The notes below the pieces were generated by a model. That model saw only the letters and a list, made by a program, of their open reading frames with translations. It was not told the DNA's origin and did not search any database. From positions 1-53,448 of the forward strand of contig JBDSHZ010000017.1 of NCBI GenBank assembly GCA_039918235.1: a stretch of DNA of 53,448 nt, in the 5' to 3' direction. Below, in pieces: positions 33,254 through 41,773 of the stretch. Source of the stretch: Pseudopedobacter sp039918235. Its GTDB lineage: Bacteria; Bacteroidota; Bacteroidia; Sphingobacteriales; Sphingobacteriaceae. The position numbers and the translations under genes are program-made. The number at the start of each line of letters is the position of its first letter. The stretch's first letter is position 1.

Positions 33254-34282
33254 TTATACGTTCTGAATATAATTTCTCCATTTTTCTAAAACCTGAGAAA
33301 AGTCCTCTGGTAAATCACTATCAAAATGGATATACTTCTTTGTTGTGGGATGAATAAATCCCAAAGTTTTTGCATGTAAAGCCTGCCTTGGAATAATATC
33401 GAAGCAATTTTCTACAAATTGTTTGTACTTCGCGAAAATGGTTCCTTTCCTAATTTTATCTCCGCCGTAAGGTGCATCATTAAATAAAGGATGACCAATA
33501 TGCTGCATATGTGCTCTAATTTGGTGGGTTCTGCCAGTTTCTAATTCGCATTCTACCAATGTGACATAATTGAAACGCTCTAAAACTTTATAATGGGTAA
33601 TGCTCCACTTTCCTTTTTCAGGATCATCATAAACATCCATCACTTTACGGTCTTTAGCGCTTCTTCCAATATAGCCTTCCACTTTACCATCTTCCGCTAC
33701 ATCGCCCCAAACCAAAGCCCTGTACCTTCGGGTAATGGAATGATCATAAAACTGCATCGCCAAATAGGTCATTGCCTTTTCGTTTTTACTGATGAGCAAT
33801 AAACCAGAAGTATCTTTATCTATACGGTGAACCAAACCTGGCCGTCCTTCATTTCCAGGCAATTGAGGGAGCTGATTAAAATGAAAAACCAAAGCATTAA
33901 CCAATGTCCCGTCCCAATTTCCGTAACCTGGGTGAACCACCATTCCGGCTTCTTTATTTACCAGTATCACATCTTCATCTTCATAAATGATATTGATCGG
34001 AATATCTTCTGGGTAAACTTCTGTATCTCTTGGAGGATGGGGCAAAACAATACTGATTTCATCCTGAGGCTTAACTTTATAACTAGCTTTAATCACCTTT
34101 CCATTCACCAGTACATTCCCGGCATCTATGGCATTCTGAATTCTATTTCTCGAAGCATTTTCCACCCGGTGCATCAAAAACTTGTCTATGCGTAAAAGAG
34201 ATTGTCCTTTATCTACAACAATTTTTAAATGTTCATAAAGATCCGACTCCTCTTGTTCTAATGCATCTGCGTCTGAATTCAT
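33254..34282 (-). CDS. rluD: RluD-like large-subunit rRNA pseudouridine synthase
   Basis: This is 342 residues. An S4 RNA-binding domain covers about 30-78 (LRIDKFLMHRVENASRNRIQNAIDAGNVLVNG). The catalytic domain has the signature HRIDKDTSGLLL with D155 as the nucleophile-like aspartate, then MTYLAMQFYDHSITRRY and TGRTHQIRAHMQHIGHPLFND. RluD modifies 23S rRNA helix 69 at three uridines; family members RluA/RluC are the alternatives, but the S4 domain and size favour RluC/D. ATG 34282 has a perfect -7 box (TATTTTTG) 4 nt upstream, so the mRNA would be leaderless. Confidence 0.92.
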   Translation of the reverse strand: MNSDADALEQEESDLYEHLKIVVDKGQSLLRIDKFLMHRVENASRNRIQNAIDAGNVLVNGKVIKASYKVKPQDEISIVLPHPPRDTEVYPEDIPINIIYEDEDVILVNKEAGMVVHPGYGNWDGTLVNALVFHFNQLPQLPGNEGRPGLVHRIDKDTSGLLLISKNEKAMTYLAMQFYDHSITRRYRALVWGDVAEDGKVEGYIGRSAKDRKVMDVYDDPEKGKWSITHYKVLERFNYVTLVECELETGRTHQIRAHMQHIGHPLFNDAPYGGDKIRKGTIFAKYKQFVENCFDIIPRQALHAKTLGFIHPTTKKYIHFDSDLPEDFSQVLEKWRNYIQNV

Positions 34283-34594
34283 TTTACAAAAATATATCTT
34301 TCCTTTAATTAAAAGCTTGTTCTAGCTTTTTTAAAGAATTATTATTTAATAAACAACCAGTTCAGGTTACAAATAAGAACGAGATCATGAACCGCTTATT
34401 TATCTCTTTTTGTTGATTTTTAATTAAAATATAAAATTCAGTATCATTTTTAAATACATCCACGTAATATACTTTATAATCAAAACCCTATAATTATGAA
34501 AACTTTTAAAAGAAGAGCGTTAATCTTAATAAATTTCTTTCCTTTTCTGATTAAAAAAATATACTTTCGTGATTGATAATTAATCAATTAGAAA
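34283..34594. other. Divergent intergenic region between rluD and the DUF6588-like gene
   Basis: This 312-bp AT-rich stretch holds the rluD -7 box at its left end. Near 34562 there is a weak plus-strand -7-like TACTTTCG for the right-hand gene. A short open frame (ATG 34497, 26 codons) is present but has no support. A 7-bp inverted repeat (AAATAAG/CTTATTT near 34370) is too weak to call. Confidence 0.5.
34287..34294 (-). promoter_or_regulatory. Candidate -7 element of rluD
   Basis: On the minus strand 34294-34287 reads TATTTTTG, a perfect match. Only TAAA separates it from the ATG at 34282. Confidence 0.5.
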
Positions 34595-35680
34595 ATGAAA
34601 AAAATAAACTTTCTGAAAAAAATCGCCACAACTGCGTTATGCGTGATCTCGATCCCTTTATTCACTATTGCACAAAATGGACCTCCCGTTACTGGCTTGG
34701 TGAATAATTTTCCATCTGATATCACAAAATTATCTCAAGCTTATTTCACTCCCCTTTTTAAAGGATACGGATTTGGAATGAACAGTGGATGGTATAACTC
34801 TGCGAAAGCTAAAAACCTACTTAAATTTGATTTAAGGATACAGGCTTCAGCCGCTTTTGTTCCGACAAGTGATCAAACTTTTGAGATAAATAATTTAGGT
34901 CTTTCTCAATATACTCAAGCTAAAGGCAATAATACTTCCCCTGCAATATTTAGTGCAGATCAGCCAGGATCAACTTTAAGTTTTAAAGATGATAATGGTG
35001 CTGAGTTAACTACCTTTGATTTACCAAGTAGTTCAGGAATTAAATTTGCCCCTTCTCCACAAATTCAATTAACTGTAGGATTAATTCATGACACAGAAAT
35101 CTCAATTAGATATACTCCAGAAATCGGCACTGAAACAGGCGATTTTGGTGCAGTTCAAGTTTTGGGTTTTGGTGCTAAGCATGAACTCACCAGTTTATTC
35201 TTTGGAAAAGCAGCCGCTATTGTTCCTGTTGATATCGCCATTGGGTTTGGATACAACCAACTAAAATACAACTACAAATTACCGATAGCAGATCAATTGA
35301 ATGACAGGAATGACGGTAAGGATTTGAACCAAAGGGTAGGTGTAAAATTACAAGGATATACTGTTGATGCAATCCTTTCTAAAAAACTTTCCGTATTTAC
35401 GCCTTTCGTATCTGTAGGGTACAACACTTCAAAAACTGAATTGAATGTTTTGGGAGATTTTGTTTTAGAAACCGGAGCTACATTTACACCTCCTGCTACC
35501 ACAACCCCAACTTACTCTACATTTACAGACCCTGTTAAAATTAAACAAACTGATATTGCTGGTTTAAGAGGTAGCGTTGGTTTCTCTCTTCACTTATTAT
35601 TCTTCAGATTATACGGAGCTTACAACATTGGTGAATATTCTGCTGCTACTGCTGGAATTGGTTTTGGAATAGGTAAGTAA
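34595..35680 (+). CDS. DUF6588-like envelope protein, probable outer-membrane beta-barrel
   Basis: This is 361 residues with a signal peptide of about 26 residues ending TIAQ. The rest is rich in Gly, Thr and aromatic residues and has alternating strands (QIQLTVGLIHDTEISIRYTP, AAIVPVDIAIGFGYNQLKYNY, HLLFFRLYGAYNIGEY) with a final GIGFGIGK, as in outer-membrane barrels. It resembles Bacteroidota DUF6588 proteins. Function unknown. It is a single gene: 5' region divergent from rluD, and a strong terminator 19 nt after its stop. The 34283-34594 region holds only a weak -7-like element. Confidence 0.72.
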   Translation: MKKINFLKKIATTALCVISIPLFTIAQNGPPVTGLVNNFPSDITKLSQAYFTPLFKGYGFGMNSGWYNSAKAKNLLKFDLRIQASAAFVPTSDQTFEINNLGLSQYTQAKGNNTSPAIFSADQPGSTLSFKDDNGAELTTFDLPSSSGIKFAPSPQIQLTVGLIHDTEISIRYTPEIGTETGDFGAVQVLGFGAKHELTSLFFGKAAAIVPVDIAIGFGYNQLKYNYKLPIADQLNDRNDGKDLNQRVGVKLQGYTVDAILSKKLSVFTPFVSVGYNTSKTELNVLGDFVLETGATFTPPATTTPTYSTFTDPVKIKQTDIAGLRGSVGFSLHLLFFRLYGAYNIGEYSAATAGIGFGIGK

Positions 35681-35698
35681 TCCTTATTGAAATATTTT

Positions 35699-35746
35699 AA
35701 ATCCTAAAATAGGTTCTCTTTTATGAGCTTATTTTAGGATTTTTGC
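35699..35746 (+). terminator. Intrinsic terminator, abutting the next start codon
   Basis: A 13-bp perfect stem (35699-35711 AAATCCTAAAATA pairing with 35730-35742) has an inner CTC/GAG pair in its loop and continues into T-rich sequence. The next gene's GTG start is only 8 nt past the stem. Confidence 0.85.
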
Positions 35747-35750
35747 TTTT

Positions 35751-36638
35751 GTGATTAATTTAGAATTTAATAGCCCAGAAGAAGAAATCAGATATCCCCC
35801 CATTACTGATCACATCAGGCTGTTCTTTAAAAGAGATGATCTAATTCATCCTTTTATTTCAGGCAATAAATGGAGGAAATTAAAATATCATTTACTAAAA
35901 GCAAAAGAAGAGCATAAAAGTCATTTAGTTACTTTTGGCGGGGCTTATTCCAATCATTTATTAGCCACTGCCTGTGCAGGTGCAAAATTCGGGTTTAAAA
36001 CTACGGCATTTGTTAGAGGTGAAGAAGCCGACAATCAGCTATTAGATTTATGTAAGCTTTACGGCATGAATCTTTTACCGATGAGCAGAGTTGCCTATCA
36101 AAATAAACAAGATTTGTTTCATCAATATTTTAAAAATCATAGCTACAGCTATTTTATTGATGAAGGTGGTTTTGGCGTAGAAGCTGCTAAAGGATGTAGA
36201 GAGATTATTGAAGAGTTGAATCAAACTTACGATCACATTTTTTGCGCCGCAGGAACTGGAGCTACATCAGCAGGAATCATCAATGAAATTGTTGCTAAAA
36301 ATTTATCCTCTATTTTTAATATGATTCCAGTTTTAAAAGGTGCGTCATTCCTTAAAAAGGATATCCAGCCTCTACTTTTAAATCCAGCTGCAACCTATCA
36401 AATTCATGAAGATTACCATTTTGGAGGATACGCCAAAACAACCCCAGAACTGATTTCCTTTATTAAAGATTTCTCTCAAAAAACTGGTATTCTGATTGAT
36501 CCGGTTTATACCGGAAAAGTACTTTTTGCGATACAGGATTTAGTTAACACAAACTACTTTAAAAAAGGGGATGCTGTTTTAATGATTCATACCGGAGGGA
36601 TGTTTGGCATATTAGGGATGCTGGACAAGTTCAAATAG
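35751..36638 (+). CDS. PLP-dependent D-cysteine desulfhydrase/ACC deaminase family protein
   Basis: This is 295 residues, a fold-type II PLP enzyme. The PLP lysine is K40 in SGNKWRKLKYHLL; the substrate loop is TFGGAYSNHLLATACAGA; the phosphate cup is AAGTGATSAGI. The family covers 1-aminocyclopropane-1-carboxylate deaminase and D-cysteine desulfhydrase, and the two cannot be told apart with confidence here; in non-plant-associated bacteria the desulfhydrase is more usual. The start is GTG 35751 (MINLEFNSPEEE), directly after the preceding gene's terminator, so its promoter must lie inside or before that hairpin, or it depends on readthrough. No neighbouring cysteine-metabolism gene. Confidence 0.85.
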   Translation: MINLEFNSPEEEIRYPPITDHIRLFFKRDDLIHPFISGNKWRKLKYHLLKAKEEHKSHLVTFGGAYSNHLLATACAGAKFGFKTTAFVRGEEADNQLLDLCKLYGMNLLPMSRVAYQNKQDLFHQYFKNHSYSYFIDEGGFGVEAAKGCREIIEELNQTYDHIFCAAGTGATSAGIINEIVAKNLSSIFNMIPVLKGASFLKKDIQPLLLNPAATYQIHEDYHFGGYAKTTPELISFIKDFSQKTGILIDPVYTGKVLFAIQDLVNTNYFKKGDAVLMIHTGGMFGILGMLDKFK

Positions 36639-36717
36639 ATTAAGCAGAAATTCCTCTCTTTTTGTTACGCTCCTATTTTTCCTTTCAAAGACTGCAAACG
36701 GATATAGTTCAAAATAG

Positions 36718-36738
36718 AGGTTTAAACAGTTTAAACCT
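36718..36738. promoter_or_regulatory. 21-bp perfect inverted repeat upstream of lat
   Basis: AGGTTTAAAC at 36718-36727, one central A, then GTTTAAACCT at 36729-36738. It lies about 30 bp upstream of the lat -33 element and about 80 bp from the predicted start site. It fits a dimeric regulator site. As a terminator for the preceding gene it lacks a loop and a T-tract. Confidence 0.5.
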
Positions 36739-36771
36739 ATATTCATTCACATTGTTCAAAAAGTGCCTAAA

Positions 36772-36803
36772 TTTGCTCATTTAAGGCTTTTTGAGTAAAT
36801 TTG
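36772..36803 (+). promoter_or_regulatory. Full Bacteroidetes-type promoter of lat
   Basis: TTTG (36772-36775, -33 element) is followed after 20 nt by TAAATTTG (36796-36803, -7 element). Both are perfect and their centres are 26 bp apart, as the -33/-7 numbering requires. Predicted start near 36807, 13 nt before ATG 36820. Confidence 0.75.
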
Positions 36804-36819
36804 AATAAACCCAATTTAT

Positions 36820-38151
36820 ATGTACAAATTATCAGTTGCTCCTCAGGACGTTAAAAAAACGCTATCTAAACATTTACTAACAGATGGATATGATTTAACT
36901 TTTGACATGGAAAAAAGTAAAGGCGTAAGAATTTATGATTCTAAATATGACCGTTCTTTGCTGGATTTCTTCACCTGTTTTGCATCTGTACCTTTGGGTT
37001 ATAACCATCCCAAAATGATGGAGGATGAAAGCTTTAAAAAGAACCTTTTTTTGGCGGCAATGGCAAACCCATCTAATTCTGATATTTATACCGAGCAGTA
37101 TGCTCAGTTTGTAGATACTTTTTCCAGAGTTGGGATACCTGATTACCTTCCTCATGCCTTTTTTATTGCTGGCGGAGGTTTAGCTATAGAAAATGCTTTA
37201 AAAGCAGCAATGGATTGGAAAGTGCAGAAAAACTTTGCCAAAGGCTACACCAAAGAAAAAGGCCACAAAGTTTTACATTTTGATCAGGCCTTTCATGGCA
37301 GAACGGGTTACACTTTAAGCCTAACCAATACCCTACCAGATAAAACCAAATGGTTTGCTCAATTCGATTGGCCTAGAGTTTCTGTCCCTAAAATGAAATT
37401 TCCTTTTACTGATGAGCACTATGAGGATTTATTAAAAAGGGAAGCGCATTCTATCGCACAGATCAAAACTGCATTTGAAACTTATAAAGACGAAATATGC
37501 TCCATCATTATCGAGCCTATTCAATCTGAAGGAGGAGATAACCATATCCGTCAGGAATTTTTAGAGCAGTTAAGGGTGATTTGTGATGAGAACGATGCTT
37601 TATTGATTTATGATGAAGTACAGACTGGTGTTGGGCTAACAGGAAAATTCTGGTGCCACCAACATTTTGGAGAAAAAGCCAGACCTGACATTCTTGCTTT
37701 TGGAAAGAAGATGCAGGTATGTGGCATTCTTGCAGGAGCAAAATTAGACGAAATTGAAACCAATGTATTCAGAGTTCCATCCAGAATTAATTCTACTTGG
37801 GGAGGTAACTTGGTAGATATGGTACGCTCTTCAAAAATTATGGAAATAGTAGAAGAGGATAATTTGTGTGAGAATGCTACAATTGTAGGTGAATATTTGC
37901 AAAAGCAATTACTCGCTATTTCTAAAAAAGATGAAAGAGTGAGTAATGTTAGAGGGAGAGGATTATTGACCGCTTTCGATTTCCCATCTAAAGAATTAAG
38001 AAATAGTTTTGTGAGTAAAGGAATGGAAAAAGGCGTAATGTTTTTAGGCTGTGGGATTCAAACCATCCGTTTCCGCCCAGCATTAATTATAGAAAAAAAA
38101 CATATTGATGAAGGTTTGGAGGTGATAGAAAAGGTGTTGAAGGAGATGTAA
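36820..38151 (+). CDS. lat: L-lysine 6-aminotransferase
   Basis: This is 443 residues and a class III PLP aminotransferase. Family features are IEPIQSEGGDNHIRQEFL, YDEVQTGVGLTGKFW, and the PLP lysine region DILAFGKKMQVCGI. The N-terminal YDLTFDMEKSKGVRIYD and the FTCFASVPLGYNHP segment fit L-lysine 6-transaminases better than ornithine or GABA aminotransferases. The enzyme moves the epsilon-amino group of lysine to 2-oxoglutarate, giving a semialdehyde that cyclises (P6C), a step in lysine breakdown. No downstream dehydrogenase gene is adjacent. Its promoter is the clearest in the window, with a palindromic candidate operator above it. Confidence 0.92.
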   Translation: MYKLSVAPQDVKKTLSKHLLTDGYDLTFDMEKSKGVRIYDSKYDRSLLDFFTCFASVPLGYNHPKMMEDESFKKNLFLAAMANPSNSDIYTEQYAQFVDTFSRVGIPDYLPHAFFIAGGGLAIENALKAAMDWKVQKNFAKGYTKEKGHKVLHFDQAFHGRTGYTLSLTNTLPDKTKWFAQFDWPRVSVPKMKFPFTDEHYEDLLKREAHSIAQIKTAFETYKDEICSIIIEPIQSEGGDNHIRQEFLEQLRVICDENDALLIYDEVQTGVGLTGKFWCHQHFGEKARPDILAFGKKMQVCGILAGAKLDEIETNVFRVPSRINSTWGGNLVDMVRSSKIMEIVEEDNLCENATIVGEYLQKQLLAISKKDERVSNVRGRGLLTAFDFPSKELRNSFVSKGMEKGVMFLGCGIQTIRFRPALIIEKKHIDEGLEVIEKVLKEM

Positions 38152-38200
38152 GTTTTCTTTTCGTTTATTAAATTTAACATTTAAGTTAAAACTATTGAAT

Positions 38201-38938
38201 TTATTTTTGCGCAAAAAAATAGATTAATGCAGGTACCAAGTTAGCTAAACCATGAAAAACTACTCCTACCCAAAATCCCTTTCTTAATCTTAAATAACCT
38301 AAAAAGTATCCCATTATTAATTGTGGTAGAACTAGAAATGGGTAAACCCATATGATGTTTATTTTTATAGGCGTAAAATTGAGGATATGTATTAATCCAA
38401 AGCCGGTACAAGAAAACCAATAAAGGATTTTAAAATAATTAGGGCTTATTTTTTTCTGGGGAGCTATAATTTGAAATATATAAAATCCAACAAATCCTAA
38501 AAATATTGCAAAAAATAAGTTTTTAAAAAAATGATAATCAAATACTTGATTGTAAATTATTATCCCTTGAAACTTTGTAGTTAAAATCCAAATTATTGTT
38601 ATTAAACTTATAATAATATGGGGCTTTTTAAATGATAACCATAGACGACAAATTGTCTCTTCTATCAATGGACCAAGGAAAACCATCACTATGATAATAT
38701 AAAATCCATGGTTTATATTTAGAAAATGATTATTTCTTATTTCATTAAGATTTATTCCATTTATCTTTTCTATCAATTTCACAATAATAATGATAGGTAT
38801 AGCAGAAACAAACGCAACTCCATAAAATATCAGCAGCGTTTTAAAAAAACCACCAAAACTTACTGATGTTTTATTAAAAGGTTTTAATTGTGGGTTTATA
38901 CTAAACTTCCATATTTCGTTTAATAAATTCATATTCAA
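38201..38938 (-). CDS. CPBP family intramembrane protease
   Basis: This is 245 residues with about eight hydrophobic segments. The CPBP/Rce1 motifs are present: EETICR with E93, E94 and R98, H184 in FGLIHILN, and a further conserved His in GVVFHGLANL. Members are glutamate-type intramembrane proteases; many bacterial ones have unknown substrates. It is read on the minus strand, 27 bp downstream of the NlpC/P60 gene, so the two may form one transcript. The convergent lat gene ends 49 bp away with no strong terminator. Confidence 0.85.
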   Translation of the reverse strand: MNMNLLNEIWKFSINPQLKPFNKTSVSFGGFFKTLLIFYGVAFVSAIPIIIIVKLIEKINGINLNEIRNNHFLNINHGFYIIIVMVFLGPLIEETICRLWLSFKKPHIIISLITIIWILTTKFQGIIIYNQVFDYHFFKNLFFAIFLGFVGFYIFQIIAPQKKISPNYFKILYWFSCTGFGLIHILNFTPIKINIIWVYPFLVLPQLIMGYFLGYLRLRKGFWVGVVFHGLANLVPALIYFFAQK

Positions 38939-38965
38939 TAAAACTCTTTCAATTATATCGTCTTT

Positions 38966-39754
38966 CTAAACAAACCTCTTAATTATCCTCAGTTTATGGC
39001 TATACTTATTCTGATCTAATGCAAAAATCCCTTGGTTATCAATCCGGTCTATTTTTACGCTACCAGAGGCATGAATGATCTGGCTATTGTTCAGCATGAT
39101 GCCTACATGGGTAATTCTGCCTTCCTCATTATCAAAAAATGCTAAATCTCCTGCTTTGGCTTCGGTTAAAAAATCTACCACTTTTCCTAACTCAGCTTGT
39201 TGCCAAGCGTCTCGGGGCAATTGTATGCCCAGCATTTTAAAAACCATTTGAGAGAATCCAGAACAGTCAATGCCAGAATGAGTTCTTCCACCCCATAAAT
39301 AAGGTGCATTTAAAAATATTTTCGCGGTTTCCTGCACATGATCTTCAAAATCTTCTTTGTTGGGAACAAATACATTGCTTGAAGTTACCTGATAAATTTC
39401 TTTCCCAATTTTGCATTTTCCATCCTGATAAAAAGGCAAGTTACTTCCTGCAGGCAGATACAAAGGTTCTTTTGAGTTTCCTTTTAAAACGATTGTACTG
39501 GCTTCGCTTGTTAAAAAAGAAGGTGTTGCTGCATATTGATGAAATATTAAATCATCTATTAACAGCACTTGTTTTTCATCTAACCAACCTTCGTAGGCAT
39601 CAGCTTTATTTCTGATTTTCAACCATGTACCCTCCTTTTCTATCATCTCAAAAAAATCTCCAAAAAGGAGCTGAGAAATCATTTCTGAAGAATGAGCAGG
39701 GAGCGCTCTAAGTGGAATCACAGATAAAGGGCAAATACCAATGGAATTATTCAT
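38966..39754 (-). CDS. NlpC/P60 peptidase with SH3 domains, probably cytosolic
   Basis: This is 262 residues without a signal peptide (MNNSIGICPLSVIPLRALP). The first 125 residues are SH3-like (FGDFFEMIEKEGTWLKIR and AYEGWLDEKQV). The C40 catalytic set is C164 (GGRTHSGIDCSGFS), H216 (ITHVGIM) and the third polar residue H228 (QIIHASGS). This is the layout of gamma-D-glutamyl-L-diamino acid endopeptidases (YkfC/dipeptidyl-peptidase VI type), which break recycled murein peptides in the cytosol. It starts 54 bp from the divergent uspA. Substrate remains inferred. Confidence 0.9.
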   Translation of the reverse strand: MNNSIGICPLSVIPLRALPAHSSEMISQLLFGDFFEMIEKEGTWLKIRNKADAYEGWLDEKQVLLIDDLIFHQYAATPSFLTSEASTIVLKGNSKEPLYLPAGSNLPFYQDGKCKIGKEIYQVTSSNVFVPNKEDFEDHVQETAKIFLNAPYLWGGRTHSGIDCSGFSQMVFKMLGIQLPRDAWQQAELGKVVDFLTEAKAGDLAFFDNEEGRITHVGIMLNNSQIIHASGSVKIDRIDNQGIFALDQNKYSHKLRIIKRFV

Positions 39755-39808
39755 AATGCGTAATTGATGGTCTGAATTTTGTGTAAAATAACATAAATCA
39801 TTAATAAC

Positions 39809-40276
39809 ATGGAAAATTTAAAAGCTTTTGAAAAAATATTAATTGCAGTTGACGATTCTAAATATTCGTTTAAAGCAGCAGATTACGGCTTTGCCTTGGC
39901 TAGAAAACTAAATGCAAAAGTTGCCTTAATCCATATTAATGAAATGCCTATGGCCATGAATGTAACTGGTGATCCTATTTTAGGAGATCCTGGAATGGTA
40001 TTACCAGATATGATGGACATTCAGAAAGAGCAAGCGGATAAATTATTCGAAAGGCTGAAATCAGAATTTGCTAAAGGAATAACGGTTGATGAATATAATT
40101 TAGTAGGTAATATTACTGACGAAATTATTGAAATAGCGAAAACTTATCAAGCTTCCCTAATTGTAATGGGAACACATGGTAGAACAGGGATTGATCATTT
40201 CCTATCTGGTTCTGTTGCAGAAAATGTTTCCCGCCATGCCAAATGCCCGGTCTTAATTGTCCCTAATAAAGATTAA
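39809..40276 (+). CDS. Universal stress protein (UspA family)
   Basis: This is 155 residues, one USP domain: KILIAVDDSKYSFKAADYGFALA at the N-terminus, and the nucleotide-binding motif GTHGRTGIDHFLSGSVAENV, so it belongs to the ATP-binding branch. Cytoplasmic. The insert MNVTGDPILGDPGMVLPDM between strand 2 and helix 2 is longer than in Escherichia coli UspA. It is a single gene: divergent from NlpC/P60 and ending at a 12-bp-stem terminator. Confidence 0.92.
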   Translation: MENLKAFEKILIAVDDSKYSFKAADYGFALARKLNAKVALIHINEMPMAMNVTGDPILGDPGMVLPDMMDIQKEQADKLFERLKSEFAKGITVDEYNLVGNITDEIIEIAKTYQASLIVMGTHGRTGIDHFLSGSVAENVSRHAKCPVLIVPNKD

Positions 40277-40294
40277 TTTTTAGCGCAACGAATA

Positions 40295-40333
40295 AAAATA
40301 AGGATTACTAGCTATTTTAAGAATCCTTATTTT
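40295..40333 (+). terminator. Terminator of the universal stress protein gene
   Basis: A 12-bp perfect stem (40295-40306 AAAATAAGGATT pairing with 40322-40333) has a 15-nt loop and continues into ATTTTTG. The last stem base is the first base of the pabB -7 box. Confidence 0.75.
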
Positions 40334-40340
40334 ATTTTTG
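40333..40340 (+). promoter_or_regulatory. Candidate -7 element of pabB
   Basis: TATTTTTG is a perfect TAnnTTTG match, 8 nt before ATG 40349. It uses the T-tract of the preceding terminator. No -33 TTG is seen, as that position falls within the hairpin loop. Confidence 0.4.
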
Positions 40341-40348
40341 TGTGAGCT

Positions 40349-41617
40349 ATGCTGATTACTATTGAGGATATTTCAACTTTCAAAAAAAAAGCATTGGCTT
40401 TTGCCAATCAGTTTGAAATATGTTGCGTATTAGATTCTAATCAATATCAAGATCCTTACTCCAGTTTTGACCTCATCATTGCTTTTGATTATACCCAAAT
40501 TTTGGAGTGTAAAAATCAGAATGATGCTTTTAATCAATTGACTTTTTTTAGAGCGCAAAATAGCCAATGGATTTTTGGAGGTTTAGGTTATGATCTCAAA
40601 AATGAAATTGAGGTGCTTTCTTCAGATAATGATGATCATCTTCAATTTCCTGATCTATTCTTTTTTGCACCCAAGCATCTATTGAAATTAAAAGGGAATA
40701 AACTAGCGCTCGTAAGTAATGAAGCTCAGTTTATTTGGGAAAAAATAAATGAGCTGATTTTAAAAGACGAAATTGTTTATCCAAAACCGGCTATTCAAGA
40801 CAGATTTTCTAAACAGGAATATGTAGACACCGTGAATAAAATTCGTAAAGAAATTTCAAAAGGTAATATTTACGAATCTAATTTCTGCATGGAGTATTTT
40901 GCAGAGGATGTAGTAATTGACCCAACTTTAGTTTATGAAAAATTGAACCAGCTTTCTCCTACTCCGTTTTCAAATTATTTTAAATGGCGGGATAAATATA
41001 TTATTTCTGCTACCCCAGAAAGATTTTTATCCAAAAGAGGAAATAAATTAATTTCACAGCCCATAAAAGGTACCGCAAGAAGAAGCAATAATATCTTAGA
41101 GGATGAGCAGATTAAGAAAGATTTATTCCATCACCCAAAAGAACAGCAAGAAAATGTGATGATTGTGGATTTAGTACGCAATGATTTAACCAAATCTGCA
41201 AAAAAAGGATCGGTGAAAGTAGAGGAGCTTTTTGGGGTTTACAGCTTTAAACAAGTACATCAGATGATTTCTACTGTAGTATGTGAGCTTAGAGAAGGTA
41301 TTGATAATGTGGAAGTGATCAAGAATTCTTTCCCAATGGGAAGTATGACCGGTGCACCAAAAATTAAAGCCATGCAACTGATGGAACATTATGAGAAGAG
41401 TAAAAGAGGAATGTATTCTGGAGCGATAGGTTATTTTTCCCCTAATAACGACTTTGATTTCAATGTGGTTATTAGGACTATATTGTATAATTCCTCTAAT
41501 AAATACCTGTCTTTTCAAGTGGGTAGTGCCATTACTTACTATGCGGATGCAGAGAAAGAATACGAGGAATGTCTATTAAAAGCGAAAGCTATTATTGAGG
41601 TGCTAGTTAAACAATAA
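40349..41617 (+). CDS. pabB: Aminodeoxychorismate synthase component I
   Basis: This is 422 residues of the anthranilate/aminodeoxychorismate synthase component I family, with the chorismate-binding C-terminus from about 160 on: NIYESNFCMEYF, FSNYFKWRDKYIISATPERFL, QPIKGTARRS, NVMIVDLVRNDLTKSA and the terminal FPMGSMTGAPKIKAMQLM. It has no glutamine amidotransferase domain. PabB rather than TrpE is favoured by the PIKGTARR motif, where the lysine forms a covalent intermediate in PabB, and by the absence of trp genes. It makes 4-amino-4-deoxychorismate for folate; a class IV aminotransferase gene elsewhere in the window could do the next step. Start ATG 40349, 8 nt after the -7 box. Confidence 0.9.
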   Translation: MLITIEDISTFKKKALAFANQFEICCVLDSNQYQDPYSSFDLIIAFDYTQILECKNQNDAFNQLTFFRAQNSQWIFGGLGYDLKNEIEVLSSDNDDHLQFPDLFFFAPKHLLKLKGNKLALVSNEAQFIWEKINELILKDEIVYPKPAIQDRFSKQEYVDTVNKIRKEISKGNIYESNFCMEYFAEDVVIDPTLVYEKLNQLSPTPFSNYFKWRDKYIISATPERFLSKRGNKLISQPIKGTARRSNNILEDEQIKKDLFHHPKEQQENVMIVDLVRNDLTKSAKKGSVKVEELFGVYSFKQVHQMISTVVCELREGIDNVEVIKNSFPMGSMTGAPKIKAMQLMEHYEKSKRGMYSGAIGYFSPNNDFDFNVVIRTILYNSSNKYLSFQVGSAITYYADAEKEYEECLLKAKAIIEVLVKQ

Positions 41618-41641
41618 ATAATTATTAAAATCTATTTCATA

Positions 41642-41669
41642 AAAAATGCCTGCGGACCCCTCCGCAGGC
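41642..41669 (-). terminator. Strong terminator downstream of amt
   Basis: A GC-rich 9-bp stem (41648-41656 GCCTGCGGA pairing with 41661-41669) has a CCCC loop. On the minus strand the exit is a T-run (ATTTTTT, 41647-41641), so it belongs to amt, about 105 bp past its stop. On the plus strand there is no T-tract, so pabB may not end here. Confidence 0.85.
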
Positions 41670-41773
41670 TTCAAACTATAACAATTGGAAAATTAATATT
41701 CAACTAATCAAAGATTAAACTTTATGACTAGCTGAAATATTAAAGTCTTTAGCAGAAAAGACTAGATTAAACT

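Noticed and set aside
34497..34577. 26-codon plus-strand open frame
   Set aside because: No family resemblance, and it is what chance allows in AT-rich DNA.
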